A stretch of DNA of 64,000 nt from Capitulum mitella (GCA_030062745.1 CP099846.1:27797201-27861200), one strand, 5' to 3'; counted from the stretch's first letter, positions 26,701-41,700 are shown. Program-made: numbers and translations. Notes: generated from the letters alone by a model not told the origin.

Positions 26701-29700
26701 TGGCAGGGCCGGAGAGCACCACCGACGCCAGCCCGTCCGCCCGGCGCCGTCAGCGCTCGGGAGTGGAACTGTGCCGTACCAGTTCGGAACACCCGCGCCC
26801 GGCAGAACCACCCCCCCCCCCCCGGCCGTCCCGCGGCCGCGCGCCGCGTCGCACGCGGTAACGAGCCCGGCGGCTGGAAGCCCCGCGGGCCGCCGCCCCG
26901 GCCGCGCGCCGCTCGTCCAATTCCGCGCCGTCCGCCGGGGGAGCGGTCCGGACCAGCCGTCACCAGCCGTTCGTTCCGGCTTCTCGGGCCAATCATGCGC
27001 GGCGGCGGCGCCGACCGCGAGCGGGACTCCGAGCGCCGGGGCCACGCACGGCCCCTCCGGCGCTGGATGCCGCGGCGGCACGCCGGCGACCCGGCCCTGC
27101 GCCGCGGCCGACGTCTCTCGGCGGCGGCGCCGACGGCCGGAGCCGGCCCGCCCTCCTGGCCCGCCGCCGACGCCGCCGCGACGGCCGCCGGCGCCCAATC
27201 CAATTCCCCGCCAATCTCGCGGCAATCACAGGCGTTACAATCGCCGCCTGTCAACTAGCGGGCGGCGACCGACGTCGGCGCGGCGCCGCGGCGGCTGGCC
27301 GGGCGCCGGCCGGTCACGACCATCGCCCACGGCAGCAGATCGTCCGCAGATCGCCACATAAACCCCGGCGAGTGTCCGACGGTCACTAGCGACGGCCCGA
27401 TGCCGCAGCAGATTGCGACTGATCGCCCGAAAAGCCACCTCCGAAGATCGCTAATAGCCGTCCGGAGATCGCTGTCAAATCACGATCGACCGCAAATTAC
27501 CGCCGCCGTCGGCTCATCATCCCTCCATAACGAACGACCGTCCCGAGACCATTCCAAGATCGCCGCTAATCAAAACCACATCGGCGCAGATCGCCGGGAG
27601 ATCGCCTGGCTTCTCAGAGCGGCTTCCCCTGTCCCGATCAGCTGGTCCGTTTGGCGAGCCGCGGCGCCGCGATGAGGTCACGGCCGCCGGCGTCCTCGCC
27701 ACGGCAGCCGCGCCCAGCCGCCGGAAAATGCGCCACGCCAATCTGTCGCGTCATCCCCGCCGCTGCCGATATACGGCCACCGTACGGCGGAGGAGTTATC
27801 TGGTCCGGCCCGGGACCAATCGTGCGTATCTGATCGGGTGCAGACCATCGGATCGCAGATAGGATGCCGATAGCAGCTCAGTAGCGGGCCACCAACTCTG
27901 CAAGGGCCCGCACTGGCGGAGCCGAGGATCATTCTCGAGGCTGGTGGGACAACGTCGGTCAAACTTGTCCAGAGATGGCGAGCGAGTCGCTCATTCTACG
28001 AATGTGCCCCGAAGTTGCAAGCTGGGGAAATACTTCAACGAACAACTAGCCTGTTAATGTGGGAGGAAAGCGCCAACAAAAAACCCTGCCGGAAAACAAA
28101 TCACACAAACGCCGCAGAAGCAATCTTCGGAAGACGACTTCAGTTTCCTACCACCAAGAAAAACAATATCCCTACTCCCCAGCCACCGAGCGTGGGGCGC
28201 CCAGCGCGCAGGGGGTTCACCGCTGCGGCGGTAAACAGAGAATAAGTTGGTGTTTAGCGCACCTCAAGACAAAACCCCCACCGGGGTGGAGATCAATGCC
28301 GCCATTGACGGCTCATCGTGCCCCAACGCCCGCAATCGGCAGTCGACCAGGGCAACGTGGCGCAGACAGTGAGGGTGAAGGGTCCCATCATCCCCGCGAC
28401 CCCACATCAAACGAAATCAAACCGCCTCTCGTATGGATGAGCCGGGTCATAATTCCCCGAAGCTATGCATTTTTCGCACGCATCAGCCCGCCGCCACTCG
28501 CGTTTGGTATGTATGGCCGCCCCACCGCCATGGGCACACCCGGAACTGCCGAACCATTCAATGAAGCGGATATCACGCGAGGCAAATCGACCGTCAACGG
28601 GTCCATCAGGGTCAATGGCAGCTCTCGGAAATCAAACGAACCCCACGACCGGGGCGCGCGCTCCATCTCTTCGCCAAACCGCTCCGAAAAACATCGTTTG
28701 TTTCGAGCAAACAACGCAATTTCTCCGGCAGTCAACACTGGCCACCCAAATCGATCCGGTCCCGTCGCCTGGGGAGCTCCCGGGGAGCGGTCCGCGAGCA
28801 GACCTCGCAGTGTCCGCCCGGCGCCACAGCCGCGGCTTAACAGCAGCGCCCTGCTGGATGGGCGCACAGCGCCGCCGCCGGCCGGGGGCATCCGTGACCA
28901 GTGTCCGCCTCAACACGTCATCAGACACCCCAGCCGGCGGCGGGGCGGCGCGGCCGGCCGGCTCCGTCCGGTGCCCCGGCGGCGGTCCCGCTCACCTGCT
29001 GGTCTTGTGCGTCTTCTTCGACGGCGACGGCGGGATCTGCAGCGGCAGCGACGGCCGGAAACAGGTCTCCTGGATGAGCTCACGCAGTCGCTTCACCCAC
29101 TGCTGCTTCACCTCCAGGCTGCTGGCCTGCGGGCGGCGGACGACCGCCCGGTCAGGGTCGCTCCTGGTTATCAGGTCGTCAAGGGTCTCCCCCTCTGGTC
29201 AGACGGCCATCGGTCCGCCAGGCGTTGCCCCCGGCCACAAAGTTGTCACGGGTCTCTCTCTGTTATCGGCCGGTCAGACAGGGTAGGTCAGATCAGGTCA
29301 GCACAGGTCAGAGCCCTCTTGCTCGGTCACCGCTTTGTCATGTATCCCTCCCAGTCAACAAAGCGTAGGAGGCAGGGAGAATGGAATCCGAGGTACTTAA
29401 CGTTCCACTTGACACCGTTCGGGACGTCGTCCAACGAACAAGTAAACCTGTTGATCTCCGATTTCCCATTACACCCGCTAACACAAATACACAAACAGCG
29501 CGCAGGTCCTCAGAAGAAAGCTAACATTACACGACGGGGAAAACCAGCATACAAACGGGGAGCCTCGCGCATCAATTCACCCCGGAACGACGGCTTCGAC
29601 ACAACTCACGGCTAAGCCCTTCCAATGACGGGGCATCATTCGACCAACAGCCGCTCGGAAGCAGCTGTTAATGATCCCGTCATGGCGCAGGCGCCGGGTC

Positions 29701-32700
29701 AGTTCCCCGAAACCAGGGCCGCGTACCGGGTCGAGGCCGGTCCGGCCGCCTCTCCCCCTCACCTTCAGCAAGATCTTGACGTCGTTCAGCGGCGGCCGAC
29801 CGGTCCACACGGCGAACTTGCACTCGTCTCCCTCCACGTGCTCGGTCACGCCGATGTCGGAGGTCTGCCGCAGGGCAGGGCACCGTGTAAGAGGAATCTC
29901 AGTATCCTGTCCGGACTACCATCTGAGCAAAACCGCACATCACGCGCGACATGAAGCACAACACACAAGCAGTAGCACCAGAACACACCACGAATGAGTA
30001 ACACACAATGTACCGTTGAACCACGACACCTGCTGGGATCCTGTTTATTCTTCCAACCTCGTCGCACGATGCAAATCCTGAACTTTTCTGGAAATAACTA
30101 ACCCAATCTCTAGCCCGTACAGCTTTATCCAGCAAACAATCAATCATAGAAATCCCTGATTCGAAATGGCTTCCGACTGAAAAATGTTCCTGAAAACAAG
30201 ACAGCACAACCATGCTTATCAGAAACGTGCCATCGTACCCAATGAAAGTGCCTCCATCGGAAAACCGGTCCAAGTGACCGCCACTATTTGCAGAACAGCG
30301 CTGCCATACGCGACAATCGCCGCTTCGCCCCAAATGCCTGAGACTGTTTACAGCGAGTTCAATGTTTTTCTCGGATCTGAAACGCCTAAGACAGCCGGCG
30401 GCCAGCTCGTAAACAAGCCGCCGCCCGCGCGGGTCCCGCCCGGCGGCCGGGTTCTCTTTTCTACGCCGTCTGCCCGCCGGCCAACGATTCCTTCCCGCAG
30501 TTCGACGCGGAGGCCAGTATGACCGGCACAGCCTGAGAGCGCGCCGACGACCGGCCACGGGGAACGACGGATGACCGGCGCCTTCGTCGCCACGGGTTTT
30601 AGAGGGGTCGACCGGGGCTGTCGCCGGCTGCCGCGCGCAGAAACGCCAGGAACGCCCCCTCCTCCAAATCGTCCTCGTGTTCTGGCTGTCCATTACGGGC
30701 GGGGGCGCTTCTCAGGACAGCCCACGGGCGGCTGGTCACGTACGTTTACCATCAGTCAACCGAGGACCGCTGCTGCAGACACCTCCGCGAACAATCCCAG
30801 GCTCTGCAGTCGGCCGCAGGGTGGAGCGCCTCCAACTTGCCGGCCCCGCCCCGCCACGCCGACCGCCGGCACCGACGCCCAACGTCGTCACGGTATGTGT
30901 CGTGACGCCACGTGACGCCGCGCGCCGTCAGAAACGTCGAACTGGTAGCCGCTGAGGTCACCGCCCAATACACGGCTCCTTTCCTGCCACCCAAAGGGTA
31001 CAATCCCACCAGCAAACCCATCCGTCTATGCCAAAAACTGCCCCGACCCTGCGTGAAGGACGATCACAGGCCGCCGTCGCGAGCTTCCCGCCCTCAGGCC
31101 CGCGGCCCATCCGTGGATCCTCCGGTCCACGGCACCGGGACGAACCGCCAGCCGGGTCCGGTGTTACTGGAAATACACAGCCGCGCCGAGACGCCGCCAG
31201 GAAAACAAACACGGCGGCGAGCCGGCGATGGCGCCCAGTTCGCGCGCAACGGTGACGACAGCCACGGAGGCCTACCCAGAACTGCCGACATCTCGCCAAC
31301 ATGAGTTCCGATACTTCGGCCTCCGAGCGGGCGGCGCGCCCCGGCCGCGGACGGCGAGCGACGAGCGACGACCCGCCGGCGGGCGGGCCGGCGGGGGCGC
31401 GCGGCGCAGGCCCACGCGGACGGCCAACGACGAGCAGCGACTACGGCGCCGGGCCGCGGTCGACGACGGCCGCGACTGCCTGGGAGAGGCGACCTCGACT
31501 GGGTTCAGCCCCTGGCGGCTGCCCCTGGCGGGCAGCGGGTCGGCGAGGCGTCGGCGGTCGGTCGACTGGGAATGACCGCCTGCACCTACACCGTGACTGC
31601 TTCAGAGATGCGGGGGTCGAGTGCCACCGGCAGCCACACTGGGCCGACTGCCTGCTGCTGACGGGCCGCCCCGGGGCCGGGCCGGCTCCCCTTCAGAGGC
31701 AGCGTGGAAACCATCCGCCGGAAATACTCGGCAGACCACCTGCTAACGGCGACCATCCGTCACGAGCAGAGACGTTCATTTCACACTGGACGACCCCGAC
31801 GGCAGGCCTGATCGCCAATTAACCGGCACGTCCAATGCAAACCGGCCGTATTTCATGTCACATCACGCGCGAGGAGGCATCGCAGAGGCCGAGCGCATCG
31901 CCCGCGTGGCACTCCCCGCCCAACTCTCCGGAAAGACCTGCACGGGGAGCGTGCACGCCCGACCGGTGGCGTCCATGGTCGACCTCGACCCGGAGCGGCC
32001 ACGCCCGGGGGCGAGCAGCAGCCCCGCCCGCCACGACACGCCACACCGGCCGGCGGCAGTGCGCCCCTCGTTCGTCACTTTTCATTCGCGATATCCAGGC
32101 CGGCTACGGTGGACGACGCTGCACCTGGTGTCGACGACGGGTCGACATTGTCGCTTACGACACTACGAGATAGAAAGCGGATCCTTCACCTCGGGACTTA
32201 TCAGCCGACGGAAATGAGGTTCCGGTTATGCAGCGCCACAGCCAATGTGCAGGCCTCGTGACTGGACAGCCCTCCCCGTCGGCCTCCGCTAAATTATGGT
32301 GAACATCCGAACATCGAGTCCACCACAACTAAACGCCGGCTGAGAACTGACAAGAGCTCCACACACCAAAGAACTTGTGCTTTGCTTGATTCACGTTTAA
32401 TGCGCAAACTATTCGCACCACAGTTGTGCTGAGACATGGCACGTGTTGCCGAAAACGTTTTAAACGTGCAAATGTCAGCATTCATAATTTAACTGTCTGC
32501 AACCGGGCAGGTGAATCCACAAAAAAACATTGCGGCACATTTACAGTCATTCCCAGAAACCGTTCCCCGGAACGCGAGACTGCCAGGTGCCTCGAGAGTT
32601 ATTAAATCCCCACGAATGACGACTGCGACAATTCTAAGCCGATACTTCGAGTTCAATTCGCGGAAGATCCAAAGCCCCAGCACACGGTGCCAGCCCCGGC

Positions 32701-35700
32701 CCAGTCTCGCCGTCTCAGTCCCGCTCGGCCGGACCCGTCCCGCCGGCGCGGGCCGGGCCGGGCCGAGGTGCCCCGACTCCTCCCGTACGCTCGCTCAATC
32801 CCAGGTCGTTCGGGGATGGAATCGCCAGGCCGTTCAATTCGGCCGGACACCTGAATCGGGACAGATAGTGCCGGCCGGAGAGCTCTCCTAATCCGATAAG
32901 ACTTCGGGAAGAGGTCCAGAGCCTCACAAGCACGGGATGGCGAAAAGCTCCACGTGGACTGCAAACAGCCTGAAGGTTTAAGTGAGTTTTCGAACTGTAG
33001 AAACTAGATGGTCTGGTACTGGCACTTTACTCAGTCGGCTATTGATTATGGGGTGTTTTAGAACAAGGTTTTTTTTCAGAAATAAAACCCATCTATAAAC
33101 ATTACTCATAATTCGAATTTTTGTATAATCGAAAACTTTATCCATGTATGTTTAAACAGCATACACAACATAATGTGGCAGAGGGTAAACGGTAAGAGCA
33201 TGGCGCCACAAAACGGAGGGACAGCTGTCAAAGAGAGAGCCACACCAGTGTAAGGACAACTTACCATTAGTTTGTGCTTGTAGATATATTTCGATTTGCC
33301 GTTGGTGTCCTTCACCTCCTTGCTAAACAGCAGATAGAAGTCGAAGAGGAACAGGTGCCGATCACGTCCTTTCCGAATGAGGCCCTTGCTGTCCCAGACG
33401 AGGAACGAGTCCTGCAGAATCACCTGGAAACAGCGACACGCCAGTACGGCGCCGTCCCCGGACGCTAATTCGCTCTAGGCAAGAGGCGGAAGCCAGGTCC
33501 GCAGCGGCCGAGACAAGATTGCCAATCGCCATCCTATTCGGTTACCTCGCCTGAGATGAGACTCAAAGGCAACCCCAGATGCCGCCCACCCACGGCCCAG
33601 TAACGCGACGCCGCCGCCGCAAAAAAGCCTGACGACAGTCGAGTGGTGGCGCTGGCGCCGGTCACAGCTTTACCCCCGGCACGCACCGCGGCGAGCGAGA
33701 GGTCGCGGGCGTCGGCGGCGCGGTGCCGCCCCCAGGCGCGGCGGTGCCGACACGGCCAGCCGCCGTCGCCGGCGATGATCGCTCGGACGGCGGCCGACAA
33801 TACCGCGCGTCGCGGCGGCGGCCGCCGGACGTGGCCGCTCTCCGGCCGGCCGGAGGATCGATACGGAGACCGGCACCTGGCCGCCGCGGCACCGCGTCAC
33901 TGCGGTGCGACGTCACTGTGCCGCTGCTGTTCGCGTCACTGCACCGCTCGCCCGGCGTCGCCGCGTCCCTATGGTCCGGCATCACGTTCAAACGCCATCG
34001 TGTCACTGTGTCGCAGTGGTCCGCCGTCACCGCGTCAGTGAGGTCCTGCGTCACTAAGCAATGTCACCGTGTCCCTGAGGTCCGCGTCCCCGTATCACTG
34101 TGGTCCGCCGCCATCGTGTCCCTGTGGTCGCTGCCACTGTATCAATGAGGCCCGCCGTCACCGCGTCACTAAGGTCTGCCGTCACCGCGTCACTGTGGTC
34201 CGTCGCCGTGGTCGGACGACACCGAGTTACCTTCACGTGAAAACCGGCCGCCGTGTCTCCGTTCGTGGAATCGACGGCAGGACGCGATTCCGCCCGCTGC
34301 CCCAGTCCCACCAGCACCGGCGTCTGAGCTACAGCGTCCCCCCCCGCTCCCCACTAGGAAGGGACGCTCACAGGCCAGCCGCATCGGACCCATCTCCTCA
34401 CCTCTCCCAGCGTGTCCAGGTCCACGTCGCAGTACTCGAGCATCGACAGGTGCATGGCGTCGTTGGCCTTCTTCGGCACATTCATCATCACCTCCAGGCC
34501 GTCCTGCGGGCAAGGGCGAGCGTGAGCCGGCCGCGACCCGCAGCGGCGGTCCGGCGCGACGCAGGCCCCGCGAAAAACCCGGACACACCGTAGCACTGCG
34601 ATCGGACACAGCAGGCCCGTGTTCGCCGCAAAACAGGCCGCTGGCGGGCGGGTGCCGAGCGCGTCGGGGCGTCGAGCCCAGCACAAGCTCCACCCTTGGT
34701 CACGGCTCACGGCTCTGGGGCCAGCCGACGAGCCGACGCGTCAGCTCGACTTGGCGATCCATCCCCGTCAAACGAGACCCGGGAAACGAGGCCCGGGACC
34801 GCGGGTGCACTCCGCGCCACCCTCGACGATCTCTCGCCGACCAAACGACAACGGTGCTCTGCACCCGAGACTGGCCCGGCCGCGTCAGCCCCCGCTGGGG
34901 GAGTCGGCACGGCTAGCGGGACGCGGTCGGCGCCGCGTCAGGCCTCTCTTCCGGCCAAAGTTGGAAAGCTGTTGTTTTTTGGCGCTGACGAACACCAGAA
35001 AATATGTGATCCAAAAACATTTTATGCCCCAAAAGTTTGATACTGTGTCTCCATCCAAAAGCTACATAATAACGATGTTGACAAATTTCTAACTGCAAGC
35101 AAAATGACTCAATTCAGTAAGAATTACGTGTGATGCCATAACAGGTTTATACCAAGAACACCAGTCTAAACAGCACTACTCTTTACAAAATTTTGTACTC
35201 CAAAACAAAGATTATACTCCGACACCACGAATAAAAACCAAGTTTCCAACCCTGCTCTCGGTCGGCCCGTCCCCATCACACCGCCAACCCCTTCCACGGC
35301 CACCAGCCGCGACCAGCCGACCTTGATCTCGCCATGGCCGTCGCAGCAGGACAGCAGGTCCTTCAGCAGCAGCTGATACTTGGTGATGCGCTGCACCGGC
35401 TTGATCAGGTAGGCGGCGATGGGGTGCTCGACGCGGTGCTGGCGCTGCACCTCCTCGAAGAACGTGCCGGCGTGGTGCACCAGCAGGGCGTTGCTCTCCG
35501 GCTTGTCGCGGCAGTACTGCACGTACATGTCGAACTTCTGGGACTGAAACACGCAGACGCGGCCGGTCAGACACCGGGACGCCATCACCCCCAGGATAAC
35601 CGCCAGCCGGATACAACCCGCAACGATTCTCCGGAATCGCGCAACTTCGGCGAAGAGCAATCCAGAAGGAGACCAGACAGGCAAGCCGACTCATTCGACA

Positions 35701-38700
35701 GCCGTCTGAGATTCACGTCCGCGAAAAGATCAAACGGCACGGCGCGTGTCCAGTCGGCGGCGCCAGAGCCCGGCGCCGGCCGGCGCGACGCCCGCAGGGA
35801 GGCCGCCACACCTCGGCCGCTCTTGTCACATAATCAATGCCGGCCAAATGAATCCCACACTGGGCGCGACACGGCAGCCATCGACCGGCCGGCGGCGGTC
35901 AGCTCGCAGACGGCGGAACGGCGGCGTGCCCCGCGGCGCTGGACCGCGCCCGGCCGCCGCCGCCAACGTGTGCGACGGGACGCGACGGCCCGCGCCGTCA
36001 GCGCGTTAATGAGATTCAATTCACGCATCTCGGGCGGGCGCCGCCGCCACCGGCCGTGTCAACAGCAGGCGACTCGACGACCGCCCCCTCGTCGATCCCC
36101 GGCGGGATCGTCGACGAGCCGCGGGGTGGAGGGGCGCAGCCAGGCGCCGCACGGCGCCAGCCAACGCCGACAGCGTGACCCAACGTTTCTTCCGAGGGTC
36201 GGCCGCGCGCCGCCCGGCCGGCGCTTCGCTGCAGGCCAACAAAACGCGACCGTCCCGCGGGACCGGCCCGAGCGGCGTTGCCATGGCGACGCGACCGGCC
36301 GACGACAAGCGAGTAAACTCGTTTTCACAAGTTGAGAGGCACGCCACGTCGGCGTGGCAGTAAAGTCGCGTACAGGTCGCGGAAAAACGCCCGCGATGCA
36401 CCCTAAGGGAGCAGGAAGCCGCAAACGCAGACGTGCATTCTAAGCAATGCCGAACGAGAGACGCGTCCTGCAAAGCCAAACGGCTCGCCTGTTAGCCAAT
36501 AGCGACAGTTCAACCTTTCGCAACAGTCGCCCAGGATCAAATGTTTGCAAAATGCATGGTCGTCAAATACAAACGATCGTCCACAGAGCATCCATACTCG
36601 TTTGTCCAACGGTCCAACCCACAATCTTCAACTCCATACCAGGATTACTATATGGAGAGCGGTATAGTGCATCACAATAAGTTGCCTGGCTCAGTGCCTT
36701 TTTGCTTATATTCTACGTATCTCAAACGATTTACCCCGTGTAGCTTACTCATCATAATTCTCATACAACATTACGTTCTTTTTGACGTCTCTCGTCCTAG
36801 AAACCGTGGAACTTCGAAAGTTCATTACTGCGATACTTAATTTACTTGAGTAGTTCGTTTCGACGAAAGACCTCCGTGTGCAGAACAGGACTGGTGTGTC
36901 AGAACTCCTGATGACCTGCTAATGAGTGGGCGACAAACTTAATCTCTCGGCCCAACTTCTGGGAAACTTTGCCTTTCGCACCGCCCGCACAGTGCCCCGT
37001 CTAGAATTTTTGACGTCAACTCCCGAACGTAATGTCGGCGGCTTTGCTTCAACTCTCCGACACGAAACGGTTTTCTGGGTCCGTCCTCTAGAAACGCGAC
37101 CGCCATGGCCGACATGGAACGGTTCCATCGACTCTGCCCTCTGCGTTCAATCAGCTGCACATACTTCCTGAAATGGCGCGAACAGGAAACAGGAAGAGAA
37201 CAGTCTCTCGTGATGTCAGTGTGGAACGCGCCTAAAAAGAACACGTGAATACTCAACACGGTGAAAAACAACGTTTGATGGAGCAATGCGACGGGACGTC
37301 AAGCCGTCCATCGTCGCATCTTACCCGCACACGTATCCGGCTATACAACAGACCATCCCTGGAACGTAACCGGGACCGAACACAACCTACCCAGGTGACA
37401 AAGCAGTGGCCGACATCCTCCGGGTTGCTGGTGTATTTTTCCAGCTGCTGCAGGAACGTGTTGCGGTGGAAGTCCAGCACCTCTTCCATGTTGCTGAATA
37501 TCACATCGGTCTTGTCCCGAATGCCTGAAACACGACACAGGGTGTCCTGAACGGTCGACCGCGTGTCTACGTCTTGCATGTCCCAAACATGTTCCGTCAG
37601 GAATACAGACGTATACAGTGGGTTGCGCGTTTCATCGCCTCCGTGCCATACCCCGTCACCTGTTTCTATCGTGACGGGAAAGAAGTCACGATTCCCGTAT
37701 TTCTTTACCACGATGACCACCCCGAATGCTCTACTTCCAAGTAAACCACACTTTGTCCCCCAACTCGGCTTCTTCCCAGGCCACCATACAAAGAACCAAA
37801 CGCCAATTCCGACCAGGACGCTCTAACACACATAAAAGACGCCACTGATCACAGCAGAGTGACCACAAGAGGAGCATTAACCCGCACCCGACTGGGGGGG
37901 GGCAACTTGACCGCCCCCCCCCCCGAGGTTTTTCTGGAATTGCGAGAGAACAAACAAACACAGCGCCACGAAACTTCGTGTACCTTTCGCTTGATCATTT
38001 TTACACCTTGTGCCAAAGTTTTGGCCTCTGGTCGGGTCAGGTGCCTGACCTAGGTCAGGTCATATAGATCTATGCTCAAAAAAGTTTAGCGCCCTGTACC
38101 TTTTTCGGAAAACAACATATCGCATTAATACTTTTAGGGATTAGTCATCTTGATAGATGCAACAAATCTGCTATCTCAGATTTTTCGGAATTTTCCGGGC
38201 CATTGACCTAAAATTAAGCCCGTTTTTAAGACATGTCGTTGTTTTTTTTCGGAAATTGACGGAATATCTCATAACATTTTTAGTGTGGAGTGAAACAGAC
38301 ATCTAGTTACCGTCATTGGGCAAAGTATCAATGACTTCCAGCCATTGACCTGAGGTCAGGTCACGAATAATTGTAGTGAGCCAAAATGTACCACCGTCAA
38401 AATCAGCGATGAATTACTCACAATGGGTAGAAAATGGCAGAACTGGCCTGCACAGACGTAAGTAATACCAGGAACCTCAAAAGGTTTTAAAAAATTGCAT
38501 AGTTTGGAAATCAACAGGCTCTCGCGAATAAAGCTCCGCCAATTGCGTAGATTGGTAACTAATGAATTTTTCCAAAATTTAAGCATGAAAACCCATCACA
38601 AGAACCACTAAGATCAATACAATTCACATGGATAGGGTTTTTTCGCAAAAAAAAGGAACGCTAAAATTAGTTCCAGCTAATTTGTTACTGCGTACGGCTG

Positions 38701-41700
38701 CAGCGCACGCCGACAGCCGGCGCGAAAATTTGTGTCTTTAACTCAACGTTTCGGCGTAATATATTGAACACATCCGAGAAACTAGATGTGTATCGGCATT
38801 TGCAGACCTTGACTTGTGCGCTGGTGCCTACAAATTATCTAAAACGAAAAATGAGACCAGTTTCGAGCTCTACTCGTCACAAGATTTCCAACGATATGCT
38901 TATTTTTATCGTGCGACCAACCGTTCGTGAGTTAGAGGGGGGCTGCCAACTGCCCACCCTCCCCCCCAGTCGGGCATGATCGTCACCGACCGACGGTCGT
39001 GTGCGGGTTAAAGAAGTTATTTACACATTTCCCATACAATGGGAGCAGGTAATAACGCGCTATCAAACGCTCAAAACAAATAATGTTTACAAAGAACATG
39101 ACACATATGCTGACTGTAACGACACGACTTCAGGGCAGTCCAGTTCCCAGGCAGGGCGTCTCCGTGCCTGGGTCACGTCCCTGTCCGCCTCTCGTGCCCT
39201 GGCCGTCCACTCACCGGGCGGCACCGACTTGCTGCAGCGCGCCTCCCTCAGGAAGGTGGACACGCAGATCTCCAGGTCCTTGACGTAGGCGCGCTCCGTC
39301 GCCAGCAGCTCGCTCATGATGAAGCTGGACGAAAAACGACGATGAGGCGGCGAGGCGCGCGGTGACGAACCGCAGACGGCGCGGCGGACCACGCCTCCGG
39401 CCACGGCACGGCAGACGGCCGACGGAACCGAGCAAGGCCGACCGATCGACCGAACATCGACACGCGTCGGCCGCGGAGACAACCGGTCCACGGCGCAGAA
39501 GCATCTTCCCATCTCCCCACCCCCTCCCCCCGGCCACACGCAGCCACAGGCCGTCACTCGGTGCCCCTCCCCGGCTCCAGCGCACGCCTCAGGCGGGGGA
39601 GCGGCACTCACTCGCGGCGGCGGGCCGAGCGGCGCTTCTCCTCGTCCAGCTTGCACTCGGGCTCCTTCAGCTGCAGGTCGTTGACCTTGGCCTCGAGGCT
39701 GGGGTCGGAGAGCCGGTCGCGCGTCTCCGGCTCGGCGTCCTCGGCCTCCGGCTCCGGCTCCGGCTTGGGCCGGCGCTCGCCGGACGCCTGCAGACCCAGC
39801 TGGACCTCCAGCTGCCGCCTGGCGGACACAGGGAGAGACGGTCAGTACCAAACAGCACCTGCCACCCAGCGGACACGCGAGGAGGGGTCAGGACAGCAGA
39901 CCACAGCATGTTGGACATATGGGAAACAGTCTGTACCGCACACCAGCTGCCGCCTGGCGGACACGAGGGGAAGCAGACTAGCAGTCAGCTAGTCAGCAGT
40001 ACGGACTAGCTGACGCCTGGCGGCCACACGAAGAAACACTCAGCATAGTACACCGTGCCGGTGGAACACGCTGCGAAAATCAATACAGCAGGTCATAGTG
40101 GTCTGTGGACAGGTACTGTCCACAGACCACTGCCTGATGACCACTGACTGCACCACTGAGGAAGCGGTCAGCACTGCAGACCGGCTGTCGCCTGGAGTAC
40201 ACGCAGAAACGGTCAGTACCGCAGACCCCGCAGCCTCCGCCCAGCGCCATCATTACAAATAGCCTCCCGCTATCAAGATATGAGCCCACTACGAAACCCG
40301 GCGGCGCCGGCGGCCGTCGCCTCGCACCTGTACACGTCCATGCGGTGCGAGAAGTCCTTGTAGGCCATGTCGACGGTGGCCACCCAGTGTTTGATCTGGG
40401 CGGCGTGCGCGTGGCCCTTCTCCATCAGGTTGTCGGCCAGCTGGATCAGCAGCTTGACGCGCTCCCGGGTCTCCTGCGGCGGAAGAGCTGCGGTCAGCGG
40501 GGCCGGTCGAACCCCCGGCGCAGGGGTTCACTCCGCCGGGGGCTGCGGCCGGACGGGGCCGCTCTCCCCGGCACGGCACGCCCGGCCGGACCGCACGGCA
40601 CGGCCGGCACAGCAGTGAGCGCCGCGCGCGACCCGCTCGGCACGGCCACCGCGACAGGCCGACAGGCCGCCGGCTCACCGGATGAAGGCCGTGTGCAAAT
40701 GTGATCTATGCATTATACGCCACGGTATCTGCAGTCAGGAGCCGGGCATAGCTTATCATAGAAGACGCGAGCTTTCCCGCCAAACAGATGACTAGGCCGC
40801 TCTGACGAAGTTTAGTTCGCCGGCAATATATGGTACCAGTTTGGTCCGTAACGGGTAATTCACATGTTCCGGCGATTTCCCTTCGTGAAGGTGAATAAAA
40901 AGACACTTGCCTTTGCGGTTGACTTGAACTCATTGTGCTCGTGCAGGAGTTTTTCAGTCTCTTCTTTGCTGTCTCCTACGGCCGTATGGGTAGACAGGTA
41001 GTGGTCACCTGTAAAAACGGCTGGATTATGCATCCGACTGGGCGTACACATCAAACATCCGGTACAAATCGATTAAACATGCAGCTTGTAATACCGATAC
41101 GACTCAACAGTTCCACTTCGTCTACACCAGCAGTCACCACGTGACATAAGCTCCAGACAGTAACAGCCATCCTTAACGAGACTCCATTCTCCTCTCCATC
41201 TCCTACGCGGCACGAGTGACAGAACCATGACTTAGCCGGCCCTGAACATTCGTATGCCAGGCCAGTGATGCCCTCAAGTTTTCCCGAGATAAATCATGGA
41301 CAGAGCATATCACGCCAGAATTCTGCCCGTAAAAAGTTACTCCACAACCACTGGCCCTATGATCGTTTAAAACCAATTTTTTTTTAAGGACAGATAAAAC
41401 CATCATTCACAAACAATGATCTCCCAGGACTGGTCTCAGTTTGATGTGTCCTTACCGGCACTATGGCTCTCCCATCCGCCTCCTCCCGGGACCCTTCCCC
41501 AGGCGCTGTCGCATCCACGGAGTCCGCGGCGACTCACCGGTGTCCTTGATCCAGTCGAGCGCCTGCCGGGCCGACCGCTCGACCAGCACATACTGCTGGC
41601 ACCAGTCCAGCCGGCGTTTCTTCACGTTCCAAAAGTCCATCACCCGGTTCTCCAGACACAGCAGGTTCTCCAGCATTTCTGCAGACGTACGGGAAATGAG

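Noticed and set aside
28059..29615. 518-codon open frame on the plus strand
   Set aside because: Runs antisense through trio exon 33, has no recognisable domain, and is low-complexity Arg/Pro/Ser; long chance frames are expected in this GC-rich DNA.
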